Source: Methylobacterium sp. Leaf112 (GTDB lineage: Bacteria > Pseudomonadota > Alphaproteobacteria > Rhizobiales > Beijerinckiaceae). Taken from it: a DNA stretch of 64,000 nucleotides. Below, piece after piece: positions 9,523-18,120 of this stretch; the first letter of the stretch is position 1, and every line of letters starts with the position of its first letter. The translations under genes and the position numbers were made by a program. The stretch lies in assembly GCF_001423295.1 (NCBI RefSeq), contig NZ_LMNG01000031.1, forward strand, positions 247,863 through 311,862, written 5' to 3'. The notes beneath the pieces are model-generated. The model worked only from the letters and a program-made list of their open reading frames with translations. It ran no database searches and was not told the DNA's origin.

Positions 9523-10668
9523 TCAGGCCCGTCCGAGGCGTCGGCGGCGCAGCAGCCCGGCGAGGCGCGCGTTCCAGGCCCGGACCGCGGGCCCGTGGAA
9601 GATCACGACGCTGGACAGCGCGATGGCCAGCAGCGGCACGGCGTAGATCGCCACGACGGCGCCCTGGCTGCGGGTGGCGGCACTGGTGGCGGCGAACCCT
9701 GCGATGCGCAGCACCACCACCGCCAGCACCGCCCCGGCGACGGCGAGCCCCCGGCCCTGGCGGGTGGTGCGGGGATCGCCGAGCGCCGCGAAGGCGATGA
9801 AGGTGAGCGCCAGCGGATAGAGCCACGACGACAGGCGGTCGTGCAGCTCGGAGCGGAAGCGGCCCTTCTGGAGCTGGTAGTAGCCCTCCGCCCGATCGGG
9901 AAAGAACAGCTGCGTCGTCGAGCGCTCGCGCGGCTTGTAGGTCACCTCCGAATCCGGAGGCGTGAAGGCGGCCAGATCCACGGTGTAGCGCTCGAAGGTG
10001 ATGATCGAGGAGTCGCGCGAATCCTTCTGCTGCCGGTGCACGCTGCCCTTCTCCAGGGCGAGGTAGCTCTGGCCGCCGTAATCCACCGCCTGGCCGCGCT
10101 CGGCGAGGTAGACCACGCTTTTTCCCGCCTCGCGCTTGTCCTGGATGAAGATGCCGAGCAGCGATCCGCCCGGTCCACGCTCGCGGAAATGGAAGGTGAT
10201 GCCGCTGTCGAGGCTGGTGAACTGGCCTTCCTTGACCACGTTGGCGATGAAGTCGCCCCGCACCCGGGTAAGCACGTCGCGCAGTTCCTGGAACGAGGAC
10301 GGCATCACCTGGATCGTCAGGAACGCCACGGCCAAGCTGACGGCGAGGCCGAGGGTAAGGAACGGGCGCAGTATGCGGCGTGGCTTCATCCCCGCCGCCG
10401 ACATGACGATGAGCTCGGAATCGCCGTTGAGCTTGTTCAGGGCGTAGACCACGGCGATGAACAGGGCCACCGGCGAGATCACGGTGACCAGGGTCGGCAG
10501 GGACAGGCCGGTGATGAGGAAGAAGATCACCAGGGTCTGGCCCTTGGCGGTGATGAGGTCGAGTTCCCGTAGGGCCTGCGTCACCCAGATCGTACCCGTG
10601 AGGCCGACGAGGCAGGCGAGGAAGGCTCCGAACGCGATTCGGAAGATGTAGCGCTCGATCTGCGTCAT
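9523..10668 (-). CDS. lptF: LPS export ABC transporter permease LptF
   Basis: First gene of the leftward LPS-export operon and partner of LptG in LptB2FG. The protein has 381 residues and starts MTQIERYIFRIAFGAF. It shows N-terminal membrane segments, a periplasmic domain with an FHFRERGPGG segment, and three C-terminal membrane segments ending in an Arg-rich tail. The frame stays open to 10926, but the family N-terminus aligns with ATG 10668. The promoter should lie in the 272-bp gap shared with the divergent pepA gene. Confidence 0.93.
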   Translation of the reverse strand: MTQIERYIFRIAFGAFLACLVGLTGTIWVTQALRELDLITAKGQTLVIFFLITGLSLPTLVTVISPVALFIAVVYALNKLNGDSELIVMSAAGMKPRRILRPFLTLGLAVSLAVAFLTIQVMPSSFQELRDVLTRVRGDFIANVVKEGQFTSLDSGITFHFRERGPGGSLLGIFIQDKREAGKSVVYLAERGQAVDYGGQSYLALEKGSVHRQQKDSRDSSIITFERYTVDLAAFTPPDSEVTYKPRERSTTQLFFPDRAEGYYQLQKGRFRSELHDRLSSWLYPLALTFIAFAALGDPRTTRQGRGLAVAGAVLAVVVLRIAGFAATSAATRSQGAVVAIYAVPLLAIALSSVVIFHGPAVRAWNARLAGLLRRRRLGRA

Positions 10669-10940
10669 CGGTTCTCGCGGACGGATCTCCCGGGGGACGT
10701 TTGGCCGGGTCACCGATGCGGCGACCCGCCGATGTAGCGCAGGCCCGCAGGTCGCGTCGAGCCACCCCTGAAGCGCACCAAACCGGGCGGTTTGACGGCG
10801 TTTTCCGCCGCCGCGCCATCGCGTTGCGTTCTGACGCTCGTCGGGTACACAGGAAACCGATCCGGCGCCGCCCGTCCTTCGCGTGCCGCGCCGCACACAC
10901 TCGACGCGCGACCTTGGCGCGCCCATGGAAAGCTGCAGGC
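10669..10940. promoter_or_regulatory. Divergent promoter region between lptF and pepA
   Basis: The 272-bp gap separates two divergent genes, so at least two promoters are expected here. I could not identify -35/-10 boxes with confidence; the sequence is GC-rich and has no striking repeat. Confidence 0.4.
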
Positions 10941-12434
10941 ATGGCGGACGGTATCACGATCGCATTCGAGGCCCTCGGACCGGTGGGCCGGGGCGACCTC
11001 GTCGTCTTCGTCGGCGACGATCTCGCCCTCTCACCCGAGGTAGCCCAGGCCGTCGGGCGCGGTGCCGCCGACCTCGTCGCCCGCGCCGCCGCGAGCGAGC
11101 GCTTCAAGGGCAAGTCCCTCTCGGCCCTCACCCTGCCGGCCCCCGCCGGCCTCGACGTGGACCGCCTGGTGGTGGTCGGCCTCGGCTCCGAGAAGGACCG
11201 GGCCAAGCTCGACTGGCCGGCGCTCGGCGGCTTTGCCGCCAGCAAGGTCACGGGCCGCACCGCCACCCTGGCGCTGGTGCTCCCGGGCGTGACGGTGACG
11301 CCCGAGAACGCCGCCGACATCGCGCTGGGCGCCCGCCTGCGTCACTACAGCTTCGACCGCTACAAGACCAAGAAGAAGCCCGAGGGCGAGGAGACCCGCG
11401 GCACGACGCTCACCCTCATGGTGACCGATCCGGCCGCCGCCGAGGCCGCCGTCAGGACCACCGATGCGGTGGCCGAGGGCGTGATCCTGGCGCGTGAACT
11501 CGTCAACGAGCCGCCGAACGTCCTCTTCCCGGCGGAGTTCGCCCGCCGCGCCGAGGACCTGACGAAGCTCGGCGTCGAGGTCGAGGTGCTCGGCCCCGGC
11601 AAGCTCGAAGCCCTCGGCATGGGCGCACTCCTCGCCGTGGCCCGCGGCTCGGTGCGCGAGCCCCGCGTGGTGATCATGCGCTGGAACGGCGGAGCGGCGG
11701 ACGAGGCCCCCATCGCCCTCGTCGGCAAGGGCGTGTGCTTCGATTCCGGCGGTATCTCCATCAAGGGGGCGGCCGGCATGGAGGATATGAAGGGCGACAT
11801 GGGGGGTGCGGCCTGCGTCGTCGGCACCCTGCACGCCCTGGCGTCCCGCAAGGCGAAGGTGAACGTGGTAGGTGCCATCGGCATCGTGGAGAACATGCCC
11901 GACGGCGACGCCTTCCGCCCCGGCGACATCGTTACCTCCATGTCGGGCCAGACCATCGAGATCATCAACACCGACGCGGAGGGACGCCTCGTGCTCGCCG
12001 ACGTGGTCTGGCACGTCCAGGGCGCCTACAAGCCGAAGTTCATCATCGACCTCGCCACCCTCACGGGCGCGATCATCGTGGCGCTCGGCCAGGACATCGC
12101 CGGCCTGTTCTCCACCGACGACGACCTCGCCGCCAAGCTCACCGCCGCCGGCGAGGCGACCGGCGAGGCCGTGTGGCGGATGCCGCTGATCCCGGCCTAC
12201 GATAAGGCCATCGACTCAAAGTTCGCCGACATGAAGAACACCGGCGGTCGCCACGGGGGTGCGGCCACCGCCGCGTCCTTCATCAAGCGCTACACCAACG
12301 ACGTGCCGTGGGCGCATCTCGACATCGCGGGCGTCGCCATGTCGTCCTCGTCGTCGGAGATCAACCGGAGCTGGGGTGCGGGCTGGGGCGTGCGCCTCCT
12401 CGATCGCCTCGTGCGCGACAACTACGAGGCGTGA
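10941..12434 (+). CDS. pepA: Leucyl aminopeptidase (M17 family)
   Basis: Cytosolic two-metal M17 aminopeptidase that removes N-terminal residues from peptides; in E. coli PepA also binds DNA. The 497-residue protein has an N-terminal macro-like domain, then the catalytic domain with GKGVCFDSGGISIKG, the metal-binding NTDAEGRL motif (from about residue 343) and DLATLTGA. Length and motifs are complete. The start is ATG 10941, the first codon matching the family N-terminus. In many alphaproteobacteria pepA is followed by holC; here the next gene overlaps its stop (GTGA) and encodes an unrelated membrane protein. Confidence 0.95.
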   Translation: MADGITIAFEALGPVGRGDLVVFVGDDLALSPEVAQAVGRGAADLVARAAASERFKGKSLSALTLPAPAGLDVDRLVVVGLGSEKDRAKLDWPALGGFAASKVTGRTATLALVLPGVTVTPENAADIALGARLRHYSFDRYKTKKKPEGEETRGTTLTLMVTDPAAAEAAVRTTDAVAEGVILARELVNEPPNVLFPAEFARRAEDLTKLGVEVEVLGPGKLEALGMGALLAVARGSVREPRVVIMRWNGGAADEAPIALVGKGVCFDSGGISIKGAAGMEDMKGDMGGAACVVGTLHALASRKAKVNVVGAIGIVENMPDGDAFRPGDIVTSMSGQTIEIINTDAEGRLVLADVVWHVQGAYKPKFIIDLATLTGAIIVALGQDIAGLFSTDDDLAAKLTAAGEATGEAVWRMPLIPAYDKAIDSKFADMKNTGGRHGGAATAASFIKRYTNDVPWAHLDIAGVAMSSSSSEINRSWGAGWGVRLLDRLVRDNYEA

Positions 12435-13147
12435 GCCGCGTATCCGCCACCGCCTGGGCGCTGGCCCCGGCGGCGGCCGCGATCCTCGGCGTGGGCCTGG
12501 CCTGGGCGACGGGGTTCAGCCAGCGCACGGTCCTGCCGGGGGTGGTCGAGGCGCGATTCTACGGCTTCTTCCTCGACCGGTACCCGCTGTTCGCAGCCGC
12601 CATCCTATACGGGCTCGCCGCCCTCCTCGTGACGATGATCCGGCCGGGGCCGGGCCGACCCGTCCGGCGCCTCGCCGGCGGCGCGGTCGCGGTCGCGATG
12701 CTGCTCGTCGCCGGCCTGTATCCGACTTTCGGCGGCCCAACCCTGCGGTCGGGCTTCGCCACGGGCGGCGTCGCCTTCCTCAACGGGCAGACCATGACGG
12801 TGGCCTACGGCCTCGGCGCGGCCTCGGCCGCGTTCGTGTTCGGCCTCGCCTTCGGTTTCGGCAGCCTGCTCATGGCCGGCACCGTCCGAAGGGGTGGAGG
12901 CTGGGGCCGATGGCTCCTGGCGGCGGGCGGGCGCGTGCTGGTGCGATACCTGTCGCTCTGGTTCGCCCTCGCGATGCTCGGCCTCGCCCACGCCGCCGGG
13001 CTCGGCGCCTGGCCGCGCCGCCCGCTCACGGGCGGGGAGGCGGCCCTCGCCGCCGCCCTCGTCCTCCTCGCCTTCCTGCCCCATTCGGCGCTCGCCTGGC
13101 TCGACAACCGGGCGCGCCATCGGCCACCATCCGGCGCGGTGGCTTGA
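12431..13147 (+). CDS. Multi-pass membrane protein of unknown function
   Basis: I do not recognise the family. The 238-residue protein starts at a GTG overlapping the pepA stop (GTGA). Hydrophobic segments suggest about five or six membrane helices (around residues 8-28, 45-65, 78-98, 120-148, 163-187 and 205-225), with short Arg-rich loops on the probable cytoplasmic side. No catalytic motif is visible. Overlap with pepA implies co-transcription and coupled translation but does not indicate function. It ends before the acyl-CoA synthetase gene, which has its own Shine-Dalgarno. Confidence 0.72.
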   Translation: MSRVSATAWALAPAAAAILGVGLAWATGFSQRTVLPGVVEARFYGFFLDRYPLFAAAILYGLAALLVTMIRPGPGRPVRRLAGGAVAVAMLLVAGLYPTFGGPTLRSGFATGGVAFLNGQTMTVAYGLGAASAAFVFGLAFGFGSLLMAGTVRRGGGWGRWLLAAGGRVLVRYLSLWFALAMLGLAHAAGLGAWPRRPLTGGEAALAAALVLLAFLPHSALAWLDNRARHRPPSGAVA

Positions 13148-13232
13148 TCCGGGCCGGCAAATCCGAAAAGATGGTTCAGATGTGAACGAAAGCGGCACCA
13201 AGCCGCTGCGCCGCATCACAGGGAGGTTCGCA

Positions 13233-14942
13233 ATGCCCCAGGATCGGGTGGCCCCTCGTCGTGGCGCCGAGCGTCCGTGGCTGTCCGCCTACCCGCGGGG
13301 AATGCCGGCGGAGATCGACGTGGCGGCCCTCGGCACCCTCGTCGACCTGTTCGAGGACACCCTGCGGCGCCATCCCGACCGGCCGGCGGTGCAGTGCTTC
13401 GGCTCCCGCATCACCTACGGCGCGCTCGGCGAATCCGCGCGGGCGGTGGCGGCGTGGCTCGCGGCGCAGGGCTACGGCAAGGGCGACCGCATCGCGATCA
13501 TGATGCCCAACGTGCCGGCCTACCCGGTGGCGATCCTCGGGGTGTTGCTCGCCGGCTGCACCGTCGTCAACGTCAACCCGCTGTACACGCCGCGCGAACT
13601 TACCGCGCAGCTCGCCGATTCCGGCGCGCGCGCCCTCTTCGTCCTCGAGAATTTCGCCCACACGGTGGAGACGTCCCTTGCCGAGGTAAGCCTGGAGCGC
13701 ATCGTCGTCGCCGGGCCGGGCGACGGCCTCGGCCTCAAGGGGCGGGCCATCGGCTGGGCCAGCCGCACCCTGAAGAAAGCGGTGCCGGCCTATGCCCTGC
13801 CGCCCGAGCGGACGGTCCGGTTCGAGCAGGTCCAGCGCCTCGGCCGGACCCTGCCGCGCCCGGTCGTCGCCCTCGCCCCCGACGACCTCGCCTTCCTGCA
13901 ATACACCGGCGGCACCACGGGGGTCGCCAAGGCGGCGATGCTGACCCACCGCAACATCGTCGCCAACGTCGCCCAGTGTCAGACCTGGTTCTGCATCGAC
14001 GGCGACGACGGCCGCGAGCGGGTGATGATCACGGCCCTGCCGCTCTACCACATCTTCGCCCTGACCTGCTGTTTCTTCCTGTTTGTGAAGCTCGGCGGGT
14101 GCTGTCTGCTGATCCCAAACCCGCGCGACGCCGACGGCTTCGTGAAGACCCTCAAGGGCAACCGCTTCACCCACCTTTCCGGGGTCAACACCCTGTTCAA
14201 CCTGCTGGTGAATCATCCGGGCATCGGGGCGGTGAATTTCGGCCACGTCGATTTCGTCATCGCCGGCGGCATGGCGGTGCAGGCCCCCGTGGCGGCCAAG
14301 TGGAAGACCATCACCGGCACCACCATCGTCGAGGGCTACGGCCTGTCCGAGACCTCGCCCGTGGTCTGCGTGAACCCGCCGAGCCTCGTCGAATGGTCCG
14401 GCACCATCGGCTTCCCGCTTCCGTCGACGGACGTCGCCATCCGCACCGTGGACGGGCGGAGCGCCGGCCCCGGCGAGCCCGGTGAATTGTGCGTGCGCGG
14501 GCCCCAGGTCATGGCCGGCTACTGGAGGCGCCCCGACGAGACCGCGCGGGCCACCACGCCGGACGGATACTTCCGCACGGGCGACGTCGCGGTGTTCGAG
14601 CCCGACGGGCAGGTCCGCATCGTCGACCGGATGAAGGACATGATCCTGGTCTCGGGGTTCAACGTCTACCCCAACGAGATCGAGGAGGTTCTGGCCGGCC
14701 ATCCCGGCGTCCTCGAATGCGCCGTGGTGGGCGCGCGCCACGACGAGACCGGCGAGATGGTGGTGGCCCACGTCGTCCGGCGAACCGACGAGACCACGCC
14801 CGATCTCCTGCGGGCCTTCGCCCGGACCCAGCTCACGGGCTACAAGGTGCCGCGCCGGGTGGTGTTCCACGAGGCCCTGCCGAAGACCAATGTCGGCAAG
14901 GTCCTGCGCCGGGCCCTGCGCGACGATCCGCCCGCTTCGTGA
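13233..14942 (+). CDS. Long-chain fatty acid--CoA ligase-like AMP-binding enzyme
   Basis: Member of the adenylate-forming superfamily that activates a carboxylic acid with ATP and couples it to coenzyme A. The 569-residue protein has the P-loop-like YTGGTTGVAKAAMLTH, the GYGLSETSPV motif, YFRTGD, the hinge VDRMKDMILVSGFNVYP and the C-terminal catalytic lysine in PKTNVGKVLRRALR. The order and FadD-like hinge point to a long-chain fatty acid substrate, but substrate cannot be read with certainty. ATG 13233 has a good Shine-Dalgarno (GGGAGG at 13221-13226); the longer open frame upstream overlaps the previous gene and is rejected. Confidence 0.9.
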   Translation: MPQDRVAPRRGAERPWLSAYPRGMPAEIDVAALGTLVDLFEDTLRRHPDRPAVQCFGSRITYGALGESARAVAAWLAAQGYGKGDRIAIMMPNVPAYPVAILGVLLAGCTVVNVNPLYTPRELTAQLADSGARALFVLENFAHTVETSLAEVSLERIVVAGPGDGLGLKGRAIGWASRTLKKAVPAYALPPERTVRFEQVQRLGRTLPRPVVALAPDDLAFLQYTGGTTGVAKAAMLTHRNIVANVAQCQTWFCIDGDDGRERVMITALPLYHIFALTCCFFLFVKLGGCCLLIPNPRDADGFVKTLKGNRFTHLSGVNTLFNLLVNHPGIGAVNFGHVDFVIAGGMAVQAPVAAKWKTITGTTIVEGYGLSETSPVVCVNPPSLVEWSGTIGFPLPSTDVAIRTVDGRSAGPGEPGELCVRGPQVMAGYWRRPDETARATTPDGYFRTGDVAVFEPDGQVRIVDRMKDMILVSGFNVYPNEIEEVLAGHPGVLECAVVGARHDETGEMVVAHVVRRTDETTPDLLRAFARTQLTGYKVPRRVVFHEALPKTNVGKVLRRALRDDPPAS

Positions 14943-15064
14943 GATCGCGCCGCGTGTAACCAAACGGGCCGCCGGTCCGTATGGTGGGCATCGGGCGGAT
15001 GCCGAGAATCGACGCCGGGCGTCGAAGTGAAGCGTTCCGGCCGGCATCTGCGAAGGAGCCTCAC

Positions 15065-16015
15065 ATGCACATCAAGCGTCCGCGCGGCTGGGAAATCCCG
15101 GAGCACCTCGCGACCCCCGAGAGCGTCTTCCTCGACCGCCGCGCCCTGCTCGGTGCCGGGGCCGGTCTGGCTGCATCGGCGCTCCTGGGCGCCCGCGGCG
15201 CGCACGCCGCCGCCGAGCCCGGCCTGTACCCGGCGCCCCGCAACGAGGCCTACGCCCTCGACCGCGCCGTCACGGCGGAGAAGTACAGCGGCGACTACAA
15301 CAACTTCTACGAATTCGGCATGTCGAAGAGCGTGCTGCCGGCGGCCAACGCCCTCAAGACCAAGCCCTGGACCATCAAGATCGACGGCCTCGTCGAGAAG
15401 CCGTTCGAGATCGGCTTCGAGGACCTCCTGCGCAAGGTGACCCTGGAGGAGCGGCTCTACCGCCACCGCTGCGTCGAGGCGTGGTCCATGGCCGTGCCGT
15501 GGACGGGGTTTCCCCTCTCGAAGCTGGTGGCGCTCGCCAAACCCGCCTCGGGTGCGAAGTACATCCAGATGCAGACCTTCCTCGACCCCGCCATGGCGCC
15601 GGGCCAGCGCTCGTTCCTGTACCCCTGGCCGTACATCGAGGGGCTGACCATGGCGGAGGCGGCCAACGACCTCGCCTTCGTGGTCACGGGCATCTACGGC
15701 AAGGCCCTGCCGAACCAGTTCGGCGCGCCGATCCGCCTCGCGGTGCCGTGGAAGTACGGCTTCAAGTCGGTGAAATCGATCACCAAGATCTCGTTCGTCG
15801 CCGAGCGGCCCAAGACCTTCTGGGAAGGCCTGCAATCGGCCGAGTACGGCTTCTGGGCCAACGTCAATCCGGCCGTCTCGCACCCACGCTGGAGCCAGGC
15901 GACGGAGCGGGTGCTGGGCACCGACCAGCGCGTGCCGACCCTGATCTACAACGGCTACGGCGAGCAGGTCGCGGGTCTCTACAAGGGCCTGGAGAAGGAA
16001 CGCCTGTTCGTGTGA
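15065..16015 (+). CDS. msrP: Protein-methionine-sulfoxide reductase catalytic subunit MsrP
   Basis: Periplasmic molybdopterin enzyme that reduces methionine sulfoxide in envelope proteins. The 316-residue protein has a twin-arginine-type leader (DRRALLGAGAG, then a hydrophobic run to about residue 50), and the sulfite-oxidase fold with the molybdenum-ligand cysteine in RHRCVEAW (Cys136). GWEIPEHLATPES is the usual MsrP N-terminus. ATG 15065 has Shine-Dalgarno GAAGGAG at 15052-15058. The haem-b membrane partner MsrQ is not next to it: the following gene is a convergent LysR regulator 19 bp away, so electrons must come from an msrQ elsewhere or another donor. Confidence 0.93.
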   Translation: MHIKRPRGWEIPEHLATPESVFLDRRALLGAGAGLAASALLGARGAHAAAEPGLYPAPRNEAYALDRAVTAEKYSGDYNNFYEFGMSKSVLPAANALKTKPWTIKIDGLVEKPFEIGFEDLLRKVTLEERLYRHRCVEAWSMAVPWTGFPLSKLVALAKPASGAKYIQMQTFLDPAMAPGQRSFLYPWPYIEGLTMAEAANDLAFVVTGIYGKALPNQFGAPIRLAVPWKYGFKSVKSITKISFVAERPKTFWEGLQSAEYGFWANVNPAVSHPRWSQATERVLGTDQRVPTLIYNGYGEQVAGLYKGLEKERLFV

Positions 16016-16034
16016 CGGAGCCCAGGCGCGGCGC

Positions 16035-16946
16035 TCAGTAGATCCAGCGCTGCGCCTTGGCGACGAGGAAGTCCCGGAACGCCTGCACGCGGGCCACGGT
16101 GCGCATCTCCTCGGCGTAGACGAGGTAGCTCTCCATGTGCGGCATCTCGCTGTCGCGCATGACCTGGACGAGGCCGGTGCCGCTCTCGACGGCGTAGTCG
16201 GGCAGGATGCCGATGCCGGCGCCCGTCTCCATGGCCTGCTGCAGGGCCGTGATGTTGTTCACCGTGAAGTGGATCGGCCGGCGCTCCTGGCCCTCGCGCC
16301 CGACGGTGGCGAGCCAGTGGGTGGCGAGCAGGTAGGACGGCTCGTTGCCGCCGAACGAGATCAGCCGGTGGTTGTCGAGGTCGGCGATGCTCTTGGGCTC
16401 GCCGAAGCGCTTGACGTAGTCGGCCGCCGCGTAGGCGTGGTAATGCACCGTGAACAGCCGCCGCTGGATCAGGTCGGGCTGGGCCGGCCGCCGCATGCGG
16501 ATCGCGACGTCGGCCTCCCGCATGGCGAGGTCGAGTTCCTCGTTGGTGAGGATCATCTCGACGCGGACGTCGGGGTAGAGGTCGAGGAACTCGGCCACGC
16601 GCTGAGCGAGCCACGAGGTGCCGAGCCCCACGGTGGTGGTCACCTTGAGGTCGCCGGACGGGCGCTCGCTGGTTTCGACGAGGCGCGCGCGGGTGTTCTC
16701 CAGGCGCAGCTTCATGTCCCGCGCGGCGCGGAACAGCAGGTCGCCCTGCTCGGTGAGGATGAGCCCCCTGGCGTGGCGGTGGAACAGAGGTGCCTTCAAC
16801 TCGCGCTCGAGGGCGCTGATCTGGCGGCTGACGGCCGATTGGCTCAGGCCGATGTCGTCGCCGGCGCGCGTGAAGCTGCCGGCCTCGGCGACGTTGAGGA
16901 AGATGCGGATCTTGTCCCAGTCCACGGCGTCCACTCCCGTACGCAC
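16035..16946 (-). CDS. LysR family transcriptional regulator
   Basis: DNA-binding regulator with the LysR layout: N-terminal winged helix-turn-helix (WDKIRIFLNVAEAGSFTRAG, then LSQSAVSRQISALE) and a periplasmic-binding-like effector domain from about residue 95 (SGDLKVTTTVGLGTSWLA). The start is uncertain between GTG 16946 and GTG 16934; an upstream ATG gives a 324-residue version with an implausible Arg-rich leader. Target and effector are unknown. It converges on msrP and is followed upstream by trxB on the same strand after about 185 bp, so neither is a certain target. Confidence 0.9.
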   Translation of the reverse strand: MRTGVDAVDWDKIRIFLNVAEAGSFTRAGDDIGLSQSAVSRQISALERELKAPLFHRHARGLILTEQGDLLFRAARDMKLRLENTRARLVETSERPSGDLKVTTTVGLGTSWLAQRVAEFLDLYPDVRVEMILTNEELDLAMREADVAIRMRRPAQPDLIQRRLFTVHYHAYAAADYVKRFGEPKSIADLDNHRLISFGGNEPSYLLATHWLATVGREGQERRPIHFTVNNITALQQAMETGAGIGILPDYAVESGTGLVQVMRDSEMPHMESYLVYAEEMRTVARVQAFRDFLVAKAQRWIY

Positions 16947-17131
16947 CCCGGTGTCGTCCCGTTCGCCGTTGCCGGCCCGGACCCTGACACGCGCCGCGCG
17001 GTGACCCACGGATCACAGTGTGGGTCGTCCATGCGAGAAGCGCCGACGGCCCATGCCGTCAGCGCTCAGGTTAGGACTTCGATCTTGCGATTGTGTTGCG
17101 GCCGGGCGCAAGCCGCGGCGGACAAAAATCG

Positions 17132-18106
17132 CTATTCGGCCGCAGCTTGCTGTGGGGTCTCGCCGACTTCGAGGGCGGCGATGAACTTTTCGGCGTCGAG
17201 GGCCGCCATGCAGCCCATGCCGGCCGCCGTGATCGCCTGGCGGTAGATGTCGTCGGTGACGTCGCCGGCGGCATAGACGCCGGGAATCGCCGTGTGGGTC
17301 GTCCCCGGCTTGGTCTCGATGTAGCCGCCGTCGCGCATGGCGAGCTGACCCTCGAAGATCGCCGTCGCGGGCTGGTGCCCGATGGCGATGAACACGCCGT
17401 CGGTCTTGCGTTCGACGATCTCGCCCGAGCGCACGTCCTTGAGGCGCAGGTGCGTCACCGACGGGGGCTTCTGCGTGCCGCAGACTTCCTCGACGGCGTG
17501 GTGCCACAGCACCTCGACGTTGGGATGCTTGAACAGGCGCTCCTGCAGGATGCGCTCGGCCCGAAACTCGCCCCTGCGGTGGACCACCGTCACCTTGGAG
17601 GCGAGGTTGGCGAGATAGAGCGCCTCCTCCACGGCGGTGTTGCCGCCGCCGACCACCACGACCTCCTTGCCCCGGAAGAAGAAGCCGTCGCAGGTGGCGC
17701 AGGCCGAGACGCCGAAGCCCTGGAACGCCGCTTCGGAGGGCAGGCCGAGCCACTTCGCCTGGGCGCCCGTGGCGATGACGAGGGCGTCGCACGAGTAGGT
17801 CTCGCCGGAATCGGCTTCCAGCCGGAACGGCCGGACCTTGAGATCGACCTTGGTGATGTACTCGGACACGATTCTGGTGCCGACATGCTCGGCCTGGGCG
17901 CGCATCTGCTCCATGAGCCACGGCCCCTGGATCGCTTGCGCGAAGCCCGGATAGTTCTCCACATCCGTGGTGATCATGAGCTGGCCGCCGGGCTGGAAGC
18001 CGGAGATCATCAGGGGCTCGACCATGGCGCGGGCGGCGTAGATGGCGGCGGTGTAGCCGGCCGGCCCCGAGCCGATGATGACGAGCTTGGAATGGGTGTG
18101 CGCCAT
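17132..18106 (-). CDS. trxB: Thioredoxin-disulfide reductase
   Basis: Cytosolic FAD enzyme that reduces thioredoxin with NADPH. The 324-residue protein has the FAD-binding IIGSGPAGYTAAIYAARA, the redox-active CATC pair (Cys136, Cys139, followed by DGFFF), the NADPH-binding VVVGGGNTAVEEA and the C-terminal GVYAAGDV. All key residues are intact and length is typical. ATG 18106 lies 14 bp after the stop of the ELM1-family gene on the same strand, suggesting a two-gene transcript. Confidence 0.96.
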   Translation of the reverse strand: MAHTHSKLVIIGSGPAGYTAAIYAARAMVEPLMISGFQPGGQLMITTDVENYPGFAQAIQGPWLMEQMRAQAEHVGTRIVSEYITKVDLKVRPFRLEADSGETYSCDALVIATGAQAKWLGLPSEAAFQGFGVSACATCDGFFFRGKEVVVVGGGNTAVEEALYLANLASKVTVVHRRGEFRAERILQERLFKHPNVEVLWHHAVEEVCGTQKPPSVTHLRLKDVRSGEIVERKTDGVFIAIGHQPATAIFEGQLAMRDGGYIETKPGTTHTAIPGVYAAGDVTDDIYRQAITAAGMGCMAALDAEKFIAALEVGETPQQAAAE

Positions 18107-18120
18107 CGGATTCGTCTCCT

